Shown here: one piece after another, positions 28,743-38,167 of the stretch
Numbering within the stretch: the stretch's first letter is position 1
Layout of the letters: each line of letters begins with the position of its first letter
Source: Bradyrhizobium sp. MOS003
GTDB taxonomy: Bacteria; Pseudomonadota; Alphaproteobacteria; Rhizobiales; Xanthobacteraceae
Direction: 5' to 3'
Assembly: GCF_003020125.1 (NCBI RefSeq)
Contig: NZ_PYFW01000003.1
Span: 496,001 to 560,000, forward strand
DNA length: 64,000 bases
Program-made: the position numbers and the translations under genes
The notes under the pieces: generated by a model
The model's database searches: none
Told to the model about the DNA's origin: nothing
Seen by the model: the letters and a program-made list of their open reading frames with translations, nothing else

Positions 28743-29559
28743 CGGCAACCTCCGTGGCATGGCGAGCGGCGATCCGGCCGCCATGCGTAAATATCTCGAA
28801 TCCGTCCTGCCGGGCGATCGCGATCAACGTGATGCCGGCGGCTTCCGCCGTGCGCACCGCAAGCGCGGTCGGCGCGGACATCGCGACCATCACCGGTGCG
28901 CCGATCGCGGCTGTCTTCTGCACCATCTCGACCGAGACGCGGCTCGTCAGCAGCACCATGCCTTGGCGCGCATCCGTGCGGCTGCGCGCCAAGGCGCCGG
29001 AGAGCTTGTCCAGCGCATTGTGGCGGCCGACATCCTCGCGCAGCGCGACGATGTGGCCTGCAGGAGACCAGAACGCGGCGGCGTGAACCGCGCGGGTCTG
29101 CAGATTGATCGATTGTAGCGGCGCGATCGTCTGCATCGCCGCCATGACCTGCTCGGGCGTGAAGGTCTGGCCGTGCGGCACGACCGCTGCGGGGCGTACG
29201 GCCTCGGCAATGGACTCGATGCCGCAGATACCGCAGCCGGTGGGTCCAGCGACGTGGCGGCGGCGTTCGCCAATGCACGCGGCGTCTCCCGGCGCAAGCC
29301 ACATCCTGAGTTCAATGCCGTCGTCGAGGCGGACCACTTCGAACGACCGGATGTCGTCGACCGATCTGACGATGCCCTCGTCCAGGCTGAAGCCGACGGC
29401 GAAGTCTTCCAGGTTCTGCGGCGTCCCCATCATGACGGCATAGGTGCCGCCATTGTAAGTCAGCGCCAGCGGCGTCTCCTCAGGGATCAGTCGTGTGCCC
29501 TCGGACGCGACACCGTCGCGCCAGGTCTCGCGGTCGATAGCCTGGACCGGGACATGCAT
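28732..29559 (-). CDS. fdhD: Formate dehydrogenase sulfurtransferase FdhD
   Basis: 275 aa from ATG 29559 (MHVPVQAIDRETW); a longer frame to 29820 is arginine-rich shadow of fdsA. The CxxC-type motif GCGICG is present near residue 125, where the Cys carries sulfur from IscS to the molybdenum cofactor; SRVSVEMVQKTAAIGAP is another family block. It is needed to make the sulfido ligand of active formate dehydrogenase. The start lies 4 nt after the fdsA stop. The position between A and D corresponds to the gene called fdsC in other fds operons. Confidence 0.93.
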   Translation of the reverse strand: MHVPVQAIDRETWRDGVASEGTRLIPEETPLALTYNGGTYAVMMGTPQNLEDFAVGFSLDEGIVRSVDDIRSFEVVRLDDGIELRMWLAPGDAACIGERRRHVAGPTGCGICGIESIAEAVRPAAVVPHGQTFTPEQVMAAMQTIAPLQSINLQTRAVHAAAFWSPAGHIVALREDVGRHNALDKLSGALARSRTDARQGMVLLTSRVSVEMVQKTAAIGAPVMVAMSAPTALAVRTAEAAGITLIAIARQDGFEIFTHGGRIAARHATEVADVA

Positions 29560-29563
29560 GCGG

Positions 29564-32437
29564 CTACTCCGCGGCCTCGGCCGGCGCGATGCGGCGGGAC
29601 TGCCGCGCCTGCGCGTCATAGGCCTTCTGCCAGTCCGACGGCCCGTTCGAGGGTGAGACCTCGACCGCCGTGACCTTGTATTCGGGACAGTTGGTCGCCC
29701 AGTCCGAATAGTCGGTCGTGATGACGTTGGCCTGCGTGTCCGGATGGTGGAAGGTGGTGTAGACGACGCCGGGCGCGACACGGTCGGTGATCTCGGCCCG
29801 CAGTGTGGTCTCGCCGGCACGGCTCTTCAGCCGCACCCAATCGCCGTCACGCACGCCGCGCTGCTCGGCATCGTGGGGGTGGATCTCCAGCCGGTCCTCG
29901 GCGTGCCAGACCACGTTCTCCGTGCGCCGCGTCTGCGCGCCGACATTGTACTGGCTGAGGATGCGGCCCGTGGTGAGCAGCAGCGGATAGCGCGGGCCGG
30001 TGCGTTCGTCGGTGGCGACATATTCGGTGACGACGAACTTTCCCTTGCCGCGAACGAAGCCGTCGATATGCATCACCGGCGTTCCCTCCGGCGCCTTCTC
30101 GTTGCAGGGCCACTGCACCGAGCCGAGCTCGTCGAGCTTGGCGTAGGAGACGCCGGCGAAGGTCGGCGTCAGCGCCGCGATCTCGTCCATGATCTCGGAT
30201 GGGTGGCCGTAGTTCATCTCGAAGCCCATCGCCTTGGCGAGGCCGATGGTGACCTCCCAGTCGGCCATGCCGTTCTTCGGCGTCATCACCTTGCGCACGC
30301 GCTGGACGCGGCGCTCGGCGTTGGTGAAGGTGCCGTCCTTCTCGAGGAAACTCGAGCCAGGCAGGAAGACATGGGCGTAGTTCGCGGTCTCGTTCAGGAA
30401 CAGGTCGTGGACGATGACGCATTCCATCGCGGACAGTGCAGCCACCACGTGCTTGGTGTTGGGATCGGACTGCAGAATGTCCTCGCCCTGCACGTAGATG
30501 CCCATGAACGTGCCTTCGACCGCGGCGTCGAACATGTTGGGAATGCGCAGGCCCGGCTCGGGGTTGAGCTTGACGTTCCACAGCGCTTCGAACTGGTCGC
30601 GCACGGCATCACCGGAGATGTGGCGGTAACCGGGCAGCTCGTGCGGGAACGAGCCCATGTCGCAGGAGCCCTGCACGTTGTTCTGGCCGCGCAGTGGGTT
30701 CACGCCGACGCCGGGGCGGCCGATATTGCCTGTGGCCATCGCAAGGTTGGCGATCGCGATCACGGTGGTCGAGCCCTGGCTGTGCTCGGTGACGCCGAGA
30801 CCGTAATAGATCGCGCCGTTGCCGCCGGTCGCGTAGGTGCGGGCTGCCTCGCGCAGGTCCTTCGGATCGACGCCGGTGAGGATGGCGGTGGCTTCCGGGC
30901 TGTTGTTCGGTTGCGCGACGAACGCCGCCCATTCCTCGAACTCGGTCCAGTCGCAGCGTTCGCGCACGAAGGCTTCGTTGACGAGGCCTTCGGTGACGAT
31001 GACATGTGCCAGCGCCGTCATGACCGCGACGTTGGTGCCGGGCATCAAGGGCAGGTGCAGCGCCTTCACATGCGGTGATTCCACCATCTCGGTGCGGCGC
31101 GGATCGATCACGATCAGCTTGGCGCCCTGGCGCAACCGCTTCTTCAGGCGGGAGGCGAACACGGGGTGAGCCGAGGCCGGATTGGCGCCGATCACGAGGA
31201 CGACGTCGGTGTCCTCGACCGAGTCGAAATCCTGCGTGCCGGCTGACGTGCCGAAGGTGGTGGCAAGACCGTAGCCGGTCGGCGAATGGCAGACGCGGGC
31301 ACAGGTGTCGACATTGTTGTTGCCGAAGCCCGCGCGGATCAGCTTCTGCACCAGATAGGTCTCTTCATTGGTGCAGCGAGACGAGGTGATGCCGCCGATG
31401 GCGTCGCGGCCGTATGTCGCCTGGATGCCGCGCATCCTGGCGGCCGCGAACGAGAACGCCTCGTCCCAGGATACTTCGCGCCAGGGATCCTCGATCCGTT
31501 CGCGGATCATCGGATTGAGGATGCGTTCGCCGTGGTTGGTGTAGCCCCAGGCGAAGCGGCCCTTGACGCAGGAATGGCCGCGGTTGGCCTTGCCGTCCTT
31601 GTACGGCACCATGCGCACGACTTCCTCGCCGCGCATCTCGGCCTTGAAGGTGCAGCCGACGCCGCAATAGGCGCAGGTGGTGACGACCGAATGCTCGGGC
31701 TGTCCGATCTCGATTACGGACTTTTCGGTCAGCGTCGCGGTCGGACAGGCCTGCACGCAGGCGCCGCAGGAGACGCATTCGGAGCCGAGGAAGCTCTCGC
31801 TCATGCCGGGCGAGACGCGGCTGCCGAAGCCGCGGCCGGAGATGGTCAGCGCGAAGGTGCCTTGCACCTCCTCGCAGGCGCGGACGCAGCGCGAGCAGAC
31901 GATGCACTTGGAGGGATCATAGGTGAAATAGGGATTGGACTCGTCCTTGGGCATCCAGTGGTCGTTGTCACAGCCGTGGCTTTTGGCGAAGACGTGGTTC
32001 TCGCCCTCATGGCCGTAGCGAACATCGCGCAGGCCGACGGCGCCGGCCATGTCCTGCAATTCGCAGTCGCCATTGGCGCCGCAGGTGAGGCAGTCGAGCG
32101 GATGGTCGGAGATGTAGAGCTCCATCACGCCCTTGCGCAGCTTCTTCAGCCGCTCGCTCTGAGTGTGCACGACGAGGCCGGGCATGACGGGCGTGGTGCA
32201 GGAGGCCGGCGTGCCGGCGCGGCCCTCGATCTCGACGAGGCAGAGACGGCAGGAGCCGTAGGCGTCGACCATGTCCGTCGCGCAGAGCTTCGGGATCTGG
32301 TGGCCGGCGTCCATCGCGGCCCGCATGATCGAAGTGCCTTCGGGCACCGTGACCTCGTTGCCGTCGATGGTCAGAGTCACCATCGTTTCCGATCTTGAGC
32401 GCGGTGTGCCGAAGTCGATTTCTTCGATCAGAGACAT
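29564..32437 (-). CDS. fdsA: NAD-dependent formate dehydrogenase, catalytic alpha subunit
   Basis: 957 aa. N-terminal [2Fe-2S] domain (C52, C63, C66, C80), a His-ligated [4Fe-4S] (H112, C116, C119, C125), two ferredoxin-type [4Fe-4S] clusters (C178/181/184/188 and C221/224/227/231), a further [4Fe-4S] at the molybdopterin domain (C255, C258, C262, C290), and the bis-MGD domain. The active-site pair is cysteine and histidine, C383-H384 in RVCHSPTG, so this is the Cys, not selenocysteine, form. It oxidises formate to CO2 and sends electrons through the clusters to FdsB/FdsG for NAD+. Soluble, cytoplasmic, oxygen-tolerant type. 10 bp follow the fdsB stop. Confidence 0.96.
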   Translation of the reverse strand: MSLIEEIDFGTPRSRSETMVTLTIDGNEVTVPEGTSIMRAAMDAGHQIPKLCATDMVDAYGSCRLCLVEIEGRAGTPASCTTPVMPGLVVHTQSERLKKLRKGVMELYISDHPLDCLTCGANGDCELQDMAGAVGLRDVRYGHEGENHVFAKSHGCDNDHWMPKDESNPYFTYDPSKCIVCSRCVRACEEVQGTFALTISGRGFGSRVSPGMSESFLGSECVSCGACVQACPTATLTEKSVIEIGQPEHSVVTTCAYCGVGCTFKAEMRGEEVVRMVPYKDGKANRGHSCVKGRFAWGYTNHGERILNPMIRERIEDPWREVSWDEAFSFAAARMRGIQATYGRDAIGGITSSRCTNEETYLVQKLIRAGFGNNNVDTCARVCHSPTGYGLATTFGTSAGTQDFDSVEDTDVVLVIGANPASAHPVFASRLKKRLRQGAKLIVIDPRRTEMVESPHVKALHLPLMPGTNVAVMTALAHVIVTEGLVNEAFVRERCDWTEFEEWAAFVAQPNNSPEATAILTGVDPKDLREAARTYATGGNGAIYYGLGVTEHSQGSTTVIAIANLAMATGNIGRPGVGVNPLRGQNNVQGSCDMGSFPHELPGYRHISGDAVRDQFEALWNVKLNPEPGLRIPNMFDAAVEGTFMGIYVQGEDILQSDPNTKHVVAALSAMECVIVHDLFLNETANYAHVFLPGSSFLEKDGTFTNAERRVQRVRKVMTPKNGMADWEVTIGLAKAMGFEMNYGHPSEIMDEIAALTPTFAGVSYAKLDELGSVQWPCNEKAPEGTPVMHIDGFVRGKGKFVVTEYVATDERTGPRYPLLLTTGRILSQYNVGAQTRRTENVVWHAEDRLEIHPHDAEQRGVRDGDWVRLKSRAGETTLRAEITDRVAPGVVYTTFHHPDTQANVITTDYSDWATNCPEYKVTAVEVSPSNGPSDWQKAYDAQARQSRRIAPAEAAE

Positions 32438-32447
32438 CGTTGCTCTC

Positions 32448-34004
32448 CTATTCCGCGGCCTGAAGCGTGATCGGCACCGGGACGAAGTCCTCCCGGAAGT
32501 GCTTCAATGCACTGAGCACGGGGTAAGGCGTGAAACCGCCGAGTGCGCAGAGCGAGCCGAATTTCATGGTGCTGCAGAGGTCCTCGACGAGCGCGAGGTT
32601 TTCATGGACGCGTTCGCCGTTGATGATTTTCTCGATGGTCTCGACGCCGCGGGTCGAGCCGATCCGGCAGGGCGTGCACTTGCCGCAGGATTCGATCGCG
32701 CAGAATTCCATGGCGAAGCGCGCCTGCCTGCGCATGTCGACGCTGTCGTCGAACACGACGATGCCGCCATGGCCGATCAGGCCGTCGCGCGCGGCGAAGG
32801 CCTCGTAGTCGAACGGCGTGTCGAACAGCGCGCGCGGGAAATAGGCCCCCAGCGGCCCGCCGACCTGCACGGCGCGAACCGGCCGGCCCGTGATCGTGCC
32901 GCCGCCGATGTCGTCGACGAGCTCGCCGAGCGTCACGCCGAAGGCGGTCTCGAACAGGCCGCCGTAGCGGAGATTACCGGCCAGCTGGATCGGCATCGTG
33001 CCGCGGGAGCGGCCCATGCCGTAATCGGCGTAGGTCTTGGCGCCTTCGGCGAGGATGAAGGGGACGGCCGCGAACGACAGCACGTTGTTGATGACGGTCG
33101 GCTTGCCAAACAAGCCGTGATGCGCCGGCAGTGGCGGCTTTGCGCGCACGATGCCGCGGCGGCCTTCGAGGCTTTCCAGCAGCGAGGTCTCCTCGCCGCA
33201 GACATAGGCGCCGGCGCCAACGCGGACCTCGAGATCGAAGCGGTACGTGGAACCGCCGATCTTGCTGCCGAGATAGCCGCCGCGCCTGGCGGCGACGATG
33301 GCGGCATTCATCGCCTCGACCGCGTGCGGATATTCACTGCGGATATAGATGTAGCCCTTGGTCGCGCCGACGGTGAGGCCGGCGATGGTCATGCCCTCGA
33401 TCACCAGGAAGGGATCGCCTTCCATGATCATGCGGTCGGCGAAGGTGCCGCTGTCGCCCTCGTCGGCGTTGCAGACGATGAATTTGCGGTCGGCCTTGGC
33501 TTGTGCGACGGTCTTCCACTTGATGCCGGTCGGGAAGCCCGCGCCGCCGCGACCGCGCAAGCCCGATGCGATGATTTCGTCGAGGGTCGCATCCGTGCCG
33601 AGCGACAATGCGCGCTCCAGCCCCTTGTAGCCGCCATGGGCGCGATAGTCGTCGAGCGAGCGCGGGTCGATCACGCCGCAGCGGGCGAAGGTGAGGCGGG
33701 TCTGGCGCTTCAGCCAGGGGATCTCGTCGGTTGCCCCCAGCCGTAACAGGTGCGGCGTGTTGTTCGAGAGCGCGTCGAGCAGGGACGGCACATCGGCTTC
33801 CGTGATCGGGCCGAACGCGATCCGGCCCTGCGGCGTCGCCACCTCGACCAGCGGTTCCAGCCAGTACATCCCGCGCGAGCCGGTCCGGACGATCTCGATC
33901 GCCACGCCGCGCCTGGCTGCGGCCTGCTCCAGCGCCAGAGCAACTTCGTCGGCGCCGACGGCGATTGCACCGGCGTCACGTGAGACGAACAGACGCAAGC
34001 TCAT
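32448..34004 (-). CDS. fdsB: NAD-dependent formate dehydrogenase, beta (diaphorase) subunit
   Basis: 518 aa from ATG 34004 (MSLRLFVSRDAGA). A thioredoxin-like N-terminal domain of about 110 residues without Fe-S cysteines precedes a NuoF-like core with the FMN/NADH glycine loop (GLRGRGGAGFPTGIKW) and the [4Fe-4S] site ESCGKCTPCRIGSTRG. It transfers electrons from FdsA to NAD+. Start overlaps the fdsG stop (ATGA at 34001-34004). Confidence 0.96.
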   Translation of the reverse strand: MSLRLFVSRDAGAIAVGADEVALALEQAAARRGVAIEIVRTGSRGMYWLEPLVEVATPQGRIAFGPITEADVPSLLDALSNNTPHLLRLGATDEIPWLKRQTRLTFARCGVIDPRSLDDYRAHGGYKGLERALSLGTDATLDEIIASGLRGRGGAGFPTGIKWKTVAQAKADRKFIVCNADEGDSGTFADRMIMEGDPFLVIEGMTIAGLTVGATKGYIYIRSEYPHAVEAMNAAIVAARRGGYLGSKIGGSTYRFDLEVRVGAGAYVCGEETSLLESLEGRRGIVRAKPPLPAHHGLFGKPTVINNVLSFAAVPFILAEGAKTYADYGMGRSRGTMPIQLAGNLRYGGLFETAFGVTLGELVDDIGGGTITGRPVRAVQVGGPLGAYFPRALFDTPFDYEAFAARDGLIGHGGIVVFDDSVDMRRQARFAMEFCAIESCGKCTPCRIGSTRGVETIEKIINGERVHENLALVEDLCSTMKFGSLCALGGFTPYPVLSALKHFREDFVPVPITLQAAE

Positions 34005-34477
34005 CGCTGTGCCTCCACGATCAACGCATCGAGGCGCTTCTGGTCGAGTCGGCCGATCAGCCGGCCGTCGAGCATCGCAGACGGTGCGGTCGCGCACAGG
34101 CCGAGGCAATAGATCGGCTCCAGCGTGACGCGGTCGTCGGGCGTGGTGCTGCCGAGCGACACGCCGAGCTTTGCTTCGGCGCGCGCAGCCAGTGCATCGC
34201 CGCCCGCAGCCTGGCAGGCCTCCGCACGGCAGAGCTTCAGCACGTGGCGGCCGGCCGGCTTGTGGCGGAAATCATGATAGAACGTGAAGACGCCGTGAAC
34301 TTCGGCCCGTGACAGGTTGAGCGCTTTCGCCACCATGGGAATGGCCGCCTCCGGCACATAGCCGAACGCCTGCTGAAGCGCGTGCAAGATGACCAGCGTC
34401 GCGCCCTCTTGGTTGGCATGTTCGGCGATGATTTCAGCGCCGCGCGTTTCATCCCAAGGTTCGTAACTCGCTGTCAT
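34001..34477 (-). CDS. fdsG: NAD-dependent formate dehydrogenase, gamma subunit
   Basis: 158 aa NuoE-like thioredoxin-fold protein. The four [2Fe-2S] cysteines are C83, C88, C124 and C128. It works with FdsB in the diaphorase module. It is the first gene of fdsGBA-fdhD-fdsD; 224 bp separate it from the divergent LysR gene, and that gap should hold both promoters. Confidence 0.95.
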   Translation of the reverse strand: MTASYEPWDETRGAEIIAEHANQEGATLVILHALQQAFGYVPEAAIPMVAKALNLSRAEVHGVFTFYHDFRHKPAGRHVLKLCRAEACQAAGGDALAARAEAKLGVSLGSTTPDDRVTLEPIYCLGLCATAPSAMLDGRLIGRLDQKRLDALIVEAQR

Positions 34478-34701
34478 TCTTCGTTCTCAAATTGAGCGTT
34501 TCCTCGGGCCAAACTAGTTGGAATCATTCGAAGATCAATAAAGCCGTCCCGTGCGGCGATTGCGAATTCCGATCGATTTGCAAGCGCAATCGCTCGATAC
34601 GAATCGTCGATGAAGGCTGGGTCGGCTGCCGGTTTTTGCGTGTTGGTGCGGGCCCGGCGTGCTAGCTTGCATGCCAGGTCAGAATTCGAGGGGACGCCCG
34701 G

Positions 34702-35595
34702 TTGATCGACAAGCTTGAACTATTGCTGGCGCTGGCGAAGGAGCGTCATTTCGGACGCGCGGCGGAGGTCTGTGGCGTGACGCAACCGACGATGTCGACC
34801 AGTCTCAAGCAGCTCGAGGAGATCCTCGGCGTGATGCTGGTCCAGCGCGGCTCCCGCTTCCAGGGGTTCACTCCGGAAGGCGAGCGCGCGCTCGACTGGG
34901 CGCGGCGGATCGTAGGCGATGCCCGCGCGATGCGCGACGAGATCAACGGGCTGAAGCATCAGCTCTCCGGCGAAATCCGCATCGCGGCGATCCCGACCGT
35001 GCTCGGCATGGTGGCGTCGCTGACGACGCCGTTCCGCGCCAGGCATCCCGAGGTGCGTTTCAGCATCCGCTCGACGACTTCATCGGAAGTGCTGGGGCTG
35101 CTGGAAAATCTCGAAGTCGATGCGGGGCTGACCTATATCGAGAACGAGCCGATCGGCAAGGTACGCACCATTCCGCTCTACAATGAGAGCTATCGCCTCC
35201 TGACCGCGCCGGATGCGATGTTCGGCGACCGCGAGACGGTGACATGGAAGGAGGTCGGGCAGGTGCCGCTGTGCCTGTTGACGCCCGACATGCAGAACCG
35301 CCGCATCATCGACCGCGCCTTGCGCTCCGTCGGCGCGGAGGCAACGCCGACACTGACCTCGAACTCGCTGCTGGTCCTGTTCACGCATGTGAAGACGGGG
35401 CGGTGGGCGAGCGTGATGCCGGCCAAGCTCGCCGAGACGCTCGGCCTGTCCGACACGGTACGCTCGATCCCGATCACCGATCCCGACGTCAATTACAGCA
35501 TCGGCATGGTGATCCCGCAGCGCGATCCGATGACGCCGCTGATCGCGGCGCTGGTCAATGTCGCGCGCGAAGTCGCGCCGTCGCTGCAGCTCTAG
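34702..35595 (+). CDS. LysR-family transcriptional regulator, likely controlling fds
   Basis: 297 aa, the normal LysR length. N-terminal winged HTH (LLLALAKERHFGRAAEVCGV, then QPTMSTSLKQLEEILGV), then a two-lobed effector-binding domain (GEIRIAAIPTVLG and so on). Start is TTG 34702 with GAGGGG upstream; no ATG or GTG nearby keeps the HTH complete. It is divergent from fdsG, the usual layout for a LysR regulator of the adjacent operon, with formate as a plausible co-inducer (inference). It converges on the sensor kinase with a 4-bp gap. Confidence 0.92.
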   Translation: MIDKLELLLALAKERHFGRAAEVCGVTQPTMSTSLKQLEEILGVMLVQRGSRFQGFTPEGERALDWARRIVGDARAMRDEINGLKHQLSGEIRIAAIPTVLGMVASLTTPFRARHPEVRFSIRSTTSSEVLGLLENLEVDAGLTYIENEPIGKVRTIPLYNESYRLLTAPDAMFGDRETVTWKEVGQVPLCLLTPDMQNRRIIDRALRSVGAEATPTLTSNSLLVLFTHVKTGRWASVMPAKLAETLGLSDTVRSIPITDPDVNYSIGMVIPQRDPMTPLIAALVNVAREVAPSLQL

Positions 35596-35599
35596 GGGG

Positions 35600-37927
35600 C
35601 TAAGCCGCCGCCGATATCTTGGACGCCTTGATCGCGTCGCGCGGCAGGGTCACGCGCACGACGGTGCCGACCTCGAGCCTGGATCGCAGCCGCATCGAGC
35701 CGCCATGGAGTTGTGCCAGCGAGCGCGCGATGGCGAGGCCGAGGCCCGAGCCGTGATAGGTCTTGGTCAGCTGGCTCTCCACCTGCTCGAACGGGCGGCC
35801 GAGCCGCGCTAGCGAATGCGGCGCGATGCCGATGCCGGTGTCGGCGATCATCAGCACGATCCGGTCTTCGAGCTGCCGGCTGCGCACCACGATGCGTCCG
35901 CCGTCGGGCGTGAACTTCACCGCGTTGGAGAGCAGGTTGACGATGATCTGCTTGGTGGCGCGGCGGTCGGCGACGACGGAGATTGATGTCTCGATGTCGG
36001 CATCGAGCGTCAGGCGCTTGTCCTGGGCCCGGCCGGTGACAACCCGCAGGGATTCCGCGAGCGTCTTCGCCAGGTCGAGCTCTTCCATGTCGAGCTTCAT
36101 GCGGCCGGCCTCGATCTTGGACATGTCGAGGATGTCGTTGATGACCTCGAGCAGATAGTGGCCGCTGGTCAGGATGTCCTGGCAGTATTCCTGATACTTC
36201 TCGCTCCCCAGCTCGCCGAACATGCCCGAGCCCATGATCTCGGAGAAGCCGATGATGGCGTTCAGAGGCGTGCGCAGCTCGTGGCTCATATTGGCGAGGA
36301 ATTTCGACTTGGTCTGGTTGGCTTCCTCGGCGCGGGTCTTCTCGCGCTGGTACTTCTCGGCGAGGTCGGCGAGCTCGATCGCCTGGCGCTCCAGCGCGGC
36401 TTGCGAACGCTTCAGGTCGATGACGGTGGCACGCAGGCGTAGATCGTTATCGACCAGCTTCTGCTCGTGCTCCTTGATACGGGTGATGTCGGTGCCGACC
36501 GAGACGTAGCCGCCGTCCTTGGTGCGGCGCTCGCTGATGTGGAGCCAGCTGCCGTCGTCGAGCTGCGCCTCGAAGGTGCGCGCGCCGGGGCCCTGGGCAG
36601 CGGTCTCGTTGTGGCGGGTGCGCACCTCCGGCATGCGGCCGACCTCGAGCACGGTCTCGTAGGAGGTGCCGGGGATGACGGCGCTGTCGGGCAGCTTGTG
36701 CAGGCGCTGGAAGTGCGAATTGCAGAGCACGAGGCGGTCGCTGGCGTCCCACAGCACGAAGGCTTCCGGAATGGTCTCGATCGCGTCACGCAAACGAAGA
36801 TCGGCTTCCACCGTCCTCTCGGCGAGGCTCTTCTGCTCGGTGATGTCGACGGCGATCCCGATCAGGTGCACGCTGGAATCGGTCGCCCCGCGCGTCTTCT
36901 CGCAGCGGACGCGAAGCCAGATCCAGTGGCCGTCGACATGCTGCATGCGGAAGGTCTGGTCGATGTGGTCGATCTTCTCGGAGATGAGCTGGTCGGCGAT
37001 CGCGAACAGGTCGATGTCGTCGGACTTCACCAGCGCGTTGACCTCGCCGAAGGTGAGGAGCTCGTGGCGGCCGTCGAGGCCCAGCATCGAGAACATCGAT
37101 TGCGACCAGAAGATCCGGCCGCGCGACAGGTCCCAGTCCCACAGCCCGCAGCGGCCGCGGTTGAGCGCGGTGTCGATCCGGCCGCGCACGGCGTCGTTGA
37201 TGAGGTCGCCTTCGCGGGCGCGGGTGGACTGCCAGTGGAAGGCGAAGCCCAGGATCAGGACGACGAAGCCTGTCGTCGCCGACAGCGTCACCGAGAGCGC
37301 TGCGTCCGAGCCCCAGATCGGCTCGTTGCGCTCCTGGATCACGGTGACGAAGCCGGGCAGCGACTTGATCTGCCGCGAGGTCGCCATCGCGGCGTTGCCA
37401 CTCGGCAGCGTCATGTCGGAGACGTCGCCGTCGCGCGTCGGCGCCGCGAGCAATTGTGCCGTCGTGATGGCGTCGAGCAGGCGGTCGTTGCCCGAGGGGC
37501 TGCTGTCGATCGGGATGCGGGCGAGGACGCGACGGTCGATGCCGGCCGAGGTGACGACGACGTGGCGGCCCGAGGCTGCGCCCCAGGACGGGATCATATC
37601 CGGCAGCAGCGCCGGCAGGCTCTCGATGTTCTTGAGCCGCTCCTGCCGTCCGGAGGTGAGGCGGTCGACGCGTTCGGCGAGCAGATCGGCCAGCGCCGAG
37701 ATGTCGTGCCGGATCACGAGCCGCTTCTGGCGGGTCTGATCGACGACCTGCACGAATGCGCCCAGGCAGATCGTGATCAGAAAGGCGATGATGAGCGTCG
37801 GCACGGCGCGACGAAGCGCCGGCTCTGCAATCAAGAGCCGATGATAGGCAGGTTTCGCGATCGACTGCGCCAATCCTTTGATCGAATCGGATTGGACGCA
37901 CGCGTTCGCGGCGTCTGCACGCGACAT
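35600..37927 (-). CDS. PAS-domain sensor histidine kinase
   Basis: 775 aa. TM1 about residues 41-62, a periplasmic sensor region of about 150 residues, TM2 near 215-235, then two or three PAS/PAC domains (a first around 260-385, a second around 390-500 that begins AIETIPEAFVLWDASDRLVL), a coiled-coil linker, HisKA with FLANMSHELRTPLNAI and an ATPase domain (NLLSNAVKFTPDGG, DTGIGIAP, GSGLGLAI). No receiver domain, so not a hybrid. No response regulator is adjacent, so its partner is encoded elsewhere; kinases of this build in alphaproteobacteria often feed cell-cycle or motility regulators such as DivK/PleD (inference). Confidence 0.9.
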   Translation of the reverse strand: MSRADAANACVQSDSIKGLAQSIAKPAYHRLLIAEPALRRAVPTLIIAFLITICLGAFVQVVDQTRQKRLVIRHDISALADLLAERVDRLTSGRQERLKNIESLPALLPDMIPSWGAASGRHVVVTSAGIDRRVLARIPIDSSPSGNDRLLDAITTAQLLAAPTRDGDVSDMTLPSGNAAMATSRQIKSLPGFVTVIQERNEPIWGSDAALSVTLSATTGFVVLILGFAFHWQSTRAREGDLINDAVRGRIDTALNRGRCGLWDWDLSRGRIFWSQSMFSMLGLDGRHELLTFGEVNALVKSDDIDLFAIADQLISEKIDHIDQTFRMQHVDGHWIWLRVRCEKTRGATDSSVHLIGIAVDITEQKSLAERTVEADLRLRDAIETIPEAFVLWDASDRLVLCNSHFQRLHKLPDSAVIPGTSYETVLEVGRMPEVRTRHNETAAQGPGARTFEAQLDDGSWLHISERRTKDGGYVSVGTDITRIKEHEQKLVDNDLRLRATVIDLKRSQAALERQAIELADLAEKYQREKTRAEEANQTKSKFLANMSHELRTPLNAIIGFSEIMGSGMFGELGSEKYQEYCQDILTSGHYLLEVINDILDMSKIEAGRMKLDMEELDLAKTLAESLRVVTGRAQDKRLTLDADIETSISVVADRRATKQIIVNLLSNAVKFTPDGGRIVVRSRQLEDRIVLMIADTGIGIAPHSLARLGRPFEQVESQLTKTYHGSGLGLAIARSLAQLHGGSMRLRSRLEVGTVVRVTLPRDAIKASKISAAA

Positions 37928-38167
37928 GCCTTCGGCCCCCTAAAAACCTGCTTGCAACTGAAGTTCGGAGGCAGCCCCACATCGCTTCCGAATCACAGCG
38001 ATTTGAATCCAGTTTTCGCGGGGTGTCGAGAGTCAATGAATCGTTAACGCGAAATTATTCTTATCCAACGCGCAGTTTGCGCATTGCACGTCCGCAAACA
38101 TACGCGCGCGAGGAGTCCGAAACGGGAACGTGTGACTCGTCGCACGTTCTTCGTCGCATTTGCCGCG